From JAWOJF01 sp046481785 (GTDB lineage Bacteria > Bacteroidota > Ignavibacteria > Ignavibacteriales > Ignavibacteriaceae), in assembly GCA_046481785.1 (NCBI GenBank), contig JAWOJF010000266.1, positions 1 to 26,925 on the forward strand: 26,925 nucleotides of DNA, in the 5' to 3' direction. Both the position numbers and the translations under genes were made by a program. The notes beneath the pieces are model-generated. The model had not been told where the DNA came from and ran no database searches. It saw only the letters and a program-made list of their open reading frames with translations. Each line of letters starts with the position of its first letter. Position 1 is the first letter of the stretch. Below are positions 24,964 to 26,925 of this stretch, piece after piece.

Positions 24964-26925
24964 ATGAAAAAATATTACTGTAATAAGAAAATTTTGCCCC
25001 CGTTTTTGATAGTCTTTTTCCTAATTATAATGCCCCAGTTAAATGCACAAGACAATGCTATAAGAAGAAATACGTTTAATATTAATAAAATAGGTGCAAC
25101 CTTCAGTAATTACGGAACAATTTCTGAAGGGCAGTATGATTACGGAGTAGGATTTCACCCGGCGTTCGAGTGGCCTATAGGCAGCGGCCAGGAATACGGT
25201 ACTGCAATCGGATTTCATCTTGGCGGTACAAGTGCAGATCCCGGGGGAGTAAATCCTGACGGATACTGGTATTATGCCACAACAGTTCAGGAGTATAAAG
25301 ATAACTGGGATAATGAACATTGGGCACCCTACGGACCAGGCCCTTATGAAAATGAGGTACCTACTACAGGCATTTTTAATTTTGTTGGGCAAGCCAAAAC
25401 CGCTGCATTAAGTACCGATCCTTCAACATGGCCTGATCCTTCTAACAGTGACGGCAGGTTTGGGTGGCCTGAAACTTACCCTAATACCGGCGAACCTGTT
25501 TTGCTTGATGAAAATGGCTGGCCAGGCTGGGGACCAGATGGTAAAACAGTTGCTCACCAGGAAAGTTTTGCCGTTGCATATGTAAAGAAAAAAGGAAGTG
25601 AAAGCAGATGGTTGAAAGCACGCGTTGTTTTCAGAGGTGCTGCTTTTTCAGGCAAACTTTATGAAAATTATATTTTCTGGAGATATGAATTTACTAACAT
25701 TGGTACTGAACCAATTACAGATACTTATGCTGGTATGCGTATGGATTTTGCACATGTTCATAACCAGGGGAATACATCACCTGAAATTCAGGCATATGAC
25801 GCAGGCAGACAGATGGCATATTCTTATAATCCTACCGGTATTTGGGAAACACAAGCCGGACTTCCCGTTGATAAAACAGGATATGCTGGTTTAATGTTCC
25901 TTAGAACACCTAAAGATGATGATGGTAATGAGCTTGGTGTATCTACTTTAAGCTGGCATTTAGCCGATGGTGATGAGCCGCATTATCAACATGAATGTTA
26001 TTTGTATGATCTTGCTAATATGGACAGCCCCTATGATACCGATGGAGATGGAATTGATGATACACAAATTGTTGATGGCATTTCATACCCCTATGGCAGA
26101 ACCCCTGAAGGCTGGGGGCTCTATGCTACATCTGTAATAAACTCGGGGACATTTACTCTGGAGCCCGGAGAAACAGATACTTTAACCATTGTTACAGTTA
26201 TGGGGCAGAACCTGCTTGATATGCAGAGAAATGCAGACAGAGCAGCAGCTTTGTTTAATTCAGGATTTCAGGTTGCTGAACCGCCTATTCAGCCAAAAGT
26301 TTCGGTTGAAGCGGGTGATAAAGTTATAACATTAACCTGGGGTCAGGAAAGTGAAAACTCAGAGGGATTTGAAGGTTATAGAATATACAGAAGTAAAGAT
26401 AACGGAGCATCATGGGGCGATTTTACAGTAAGTGATGCAACCGGAGTTCCGCAATCTTTTGTACCATACGCACAGTTTGATATTAAAAACGGTATTACCG
26501 GTCAATCTACTCATCCTGACGGATCATGGTTATGGCTGGGTGATGATACAGGTATGCCCCCGACTAATGATCAAGGTAAATATATTTTCAGGGATACAGA
26601 TGTGTTTAATGGTATTAAATACAGGTACTATGTTGCAGCATATAATTCCGGTACAACAGAAATTCCACCTGTTGAAAATTCACCTAAAACAGATCCTTCC
26701 TTTCCTGATGACAATACTGTAGAAGCCAAACCTCAGGCTGCTGTTGCAACTACTTCTCTTAATGATATAAAAGTAGTTCCTAATCCTTATGTAGCAGCTA
26801 ATGTCTTTGAAACTAATCCATATGAAAGAGAATTACATTTTACTCATTTACCTGCAGAGTGCACAATAAGAATATATAATATAGCAGGGGAATTAATTAT
26901 TACACTAAATCATGATAACGGCACA
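24964..26925 (+). CDS. secreted fibronectin-III-containing surface protein, 3' end outside window
   Basis: The frame is open for 654 codons from ATG 24964 to the window end. The signal peptide is about residues 1-28 (FLIVFFLIIMPQLNAQ), preceded by AAGGA. An earlier in-frame ATG at 24910 would put 18 polar residues before the signal, so I reject it. The first 440 residues form an aromatic, acidic beta-rich region unlike any family I can name, with YENYIFWRYEFTNIGTE and a calcium-loop-like DTDGDGIDD. From about 445 a fibronectin-III-like domain reads VITLTWGQESENSEGFEGYRIYRS. The end has VVPNPYVAAN and IRIYNIAGELIITLNHDNG, which looks like the onset of a secretion or FlgD-like Ig tail, so T9SS export is likely. 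It is 63 bp behind the receptor gene and probably its surface partner. Confidence 0.82.
   Translation, partial: MKKYYCNKKILPPFLIVFFLIIMPQLNAQDNAIRRNTFNINKIGATFSNYGTISEGQYDYGVGFHPAFEWPIGSGQEYGTAIGFHLGGTSADPGGVNPDGYWYYATTVQEYKDNWDNEHWAPYGPGPYENEVPTTGIFNFVGQAKTAALSTDPSTWPDPSNSDGRFGWPETYPNTGEPVLLDENGWPGWGPDGKTVAHQESFAVAYVKKKGSESRWLKARVVFRGAAFSGKLYENYIFWRYEFTNIGTEPITDTYAGMRMDFAHVHNQGNTSPEIQAYDAGRQMAYSYNPTGIWETQAGLPVDKTGYAGLMFLRTPKDDDGNELGVSTLSWHLADGDEPHYQHECYLYDLANMDSPYDTDGDGIDDTQIVDGISYPYGRTPEGWGLYATSVINSGTFTLEPGETDTLTIVTVMGQNLLDMQRNADRAAALFNSGFQVAEPPIQPKVSVEAGDKVITLTWGQESENSEGFEGYRIYRSKDNGASWGDFTVSDATGVPQSFVPYAQFDIKNGITGQSTHPDGSWLWLGDDTGMPPTNDQGKYIFRDTDVFNGIKYRYYVAAYNSGTTEIPPVENSPKTDPSFPDDNTVEAKPQAAVATTSLNDIKVVPNPYVAANVFETNPYERELHFTHLPAECTIRIYNIAGELIITLNHDNGT

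Noticed and set aside
25039..25392. 117-codon minus-strand frame near the window end
   Set aside because: It is antisense to the continuous 654-codon plus-strand frame with signal peptide, and has no domain or start signal.

Overview
The window (about 37-38% GC by eye) reads as a free-living heterotroph of the Bacteroidota/Chlorobi side of the tree, most likely an Ignavibacteria- or Calditrichota-like lineage. The evidence is three complete secreted proteins ending in type A type IX secretion (T9SS) sorting domains (core NYPNPFN, ending in KxxLxK), large TonB-dependent receptors carrying an N-terminal carboxypeptidase-regulatory-like domain, no recognisable SusD, and several TTG starts. The lineage call is inference from these protein styles; no rRNA, tRNA, CRISPR array or insertion sequence was seen.

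Region 1 (2-10720), all on the + strand and probably one transcript: the 3' end of a GPH-type sugar:cation symporter, two tandem GH16 beta-glucanases, a 1155-residue cytoplasmic protein resembling the GH94/GH149 phosphorylases, a TonB-dependent receptor, and a T9SS-exported beta-helix-like protein. A strong intrinsic terminator follows at 10688-10720. Region 2 (10777-15541): a GH55-like double beta-helix enzyme fused to an SMP-30-type propeller, then a DUF5107-like protein with a T9SS tail. Together regions 1 and 2 look like a beta-1,3-glucan (laminarin-type) utilisation locus. In this model surface and periplasmic GH16/GH55 enzymes cut the glucan, the receptor imports oligosaccharides across the outer membrane, a GPH carrier brings them into the cytoplasm, and the phosphorylase would release glucose-1-phosphate.

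Region 3 (15808-22063) is a separate phosphosugar locus. It holds a class II tagatose-bisphosphate-type aldolase (AgaY/KbaY-like), a convergent DeoR-family regulator, then an operon of AgaS-type isomerase, the aldolase's KbaZ/GatZ/AgaZ-like partner subunit, a DMT/EamA transporter and a PfkB kinase. The enzymes fit galactosamine-6-P to tagatose-6-P to tagatose-1,6-bisphosphate to triose phosphates, but without a PTS and without a deacetylase in view. The aldolase gene and the isomerase operon lie on either side of the regulator and share a 41-bp promoter block (34 of 41 identical) with an AT-rich inverted repeat just upstream. This is the best candidate operator system in the window.

Region 4 (22258-26925) is a second TonB-dependent receptor followed by a secreted protein with a fibronectin-III-like domain, which runs off the window end and is open for all 654 codons. 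Both receptors are thus followed directly by a secreted non-SusD protein. I suggest these act as SusD substitutes, but that is untested.
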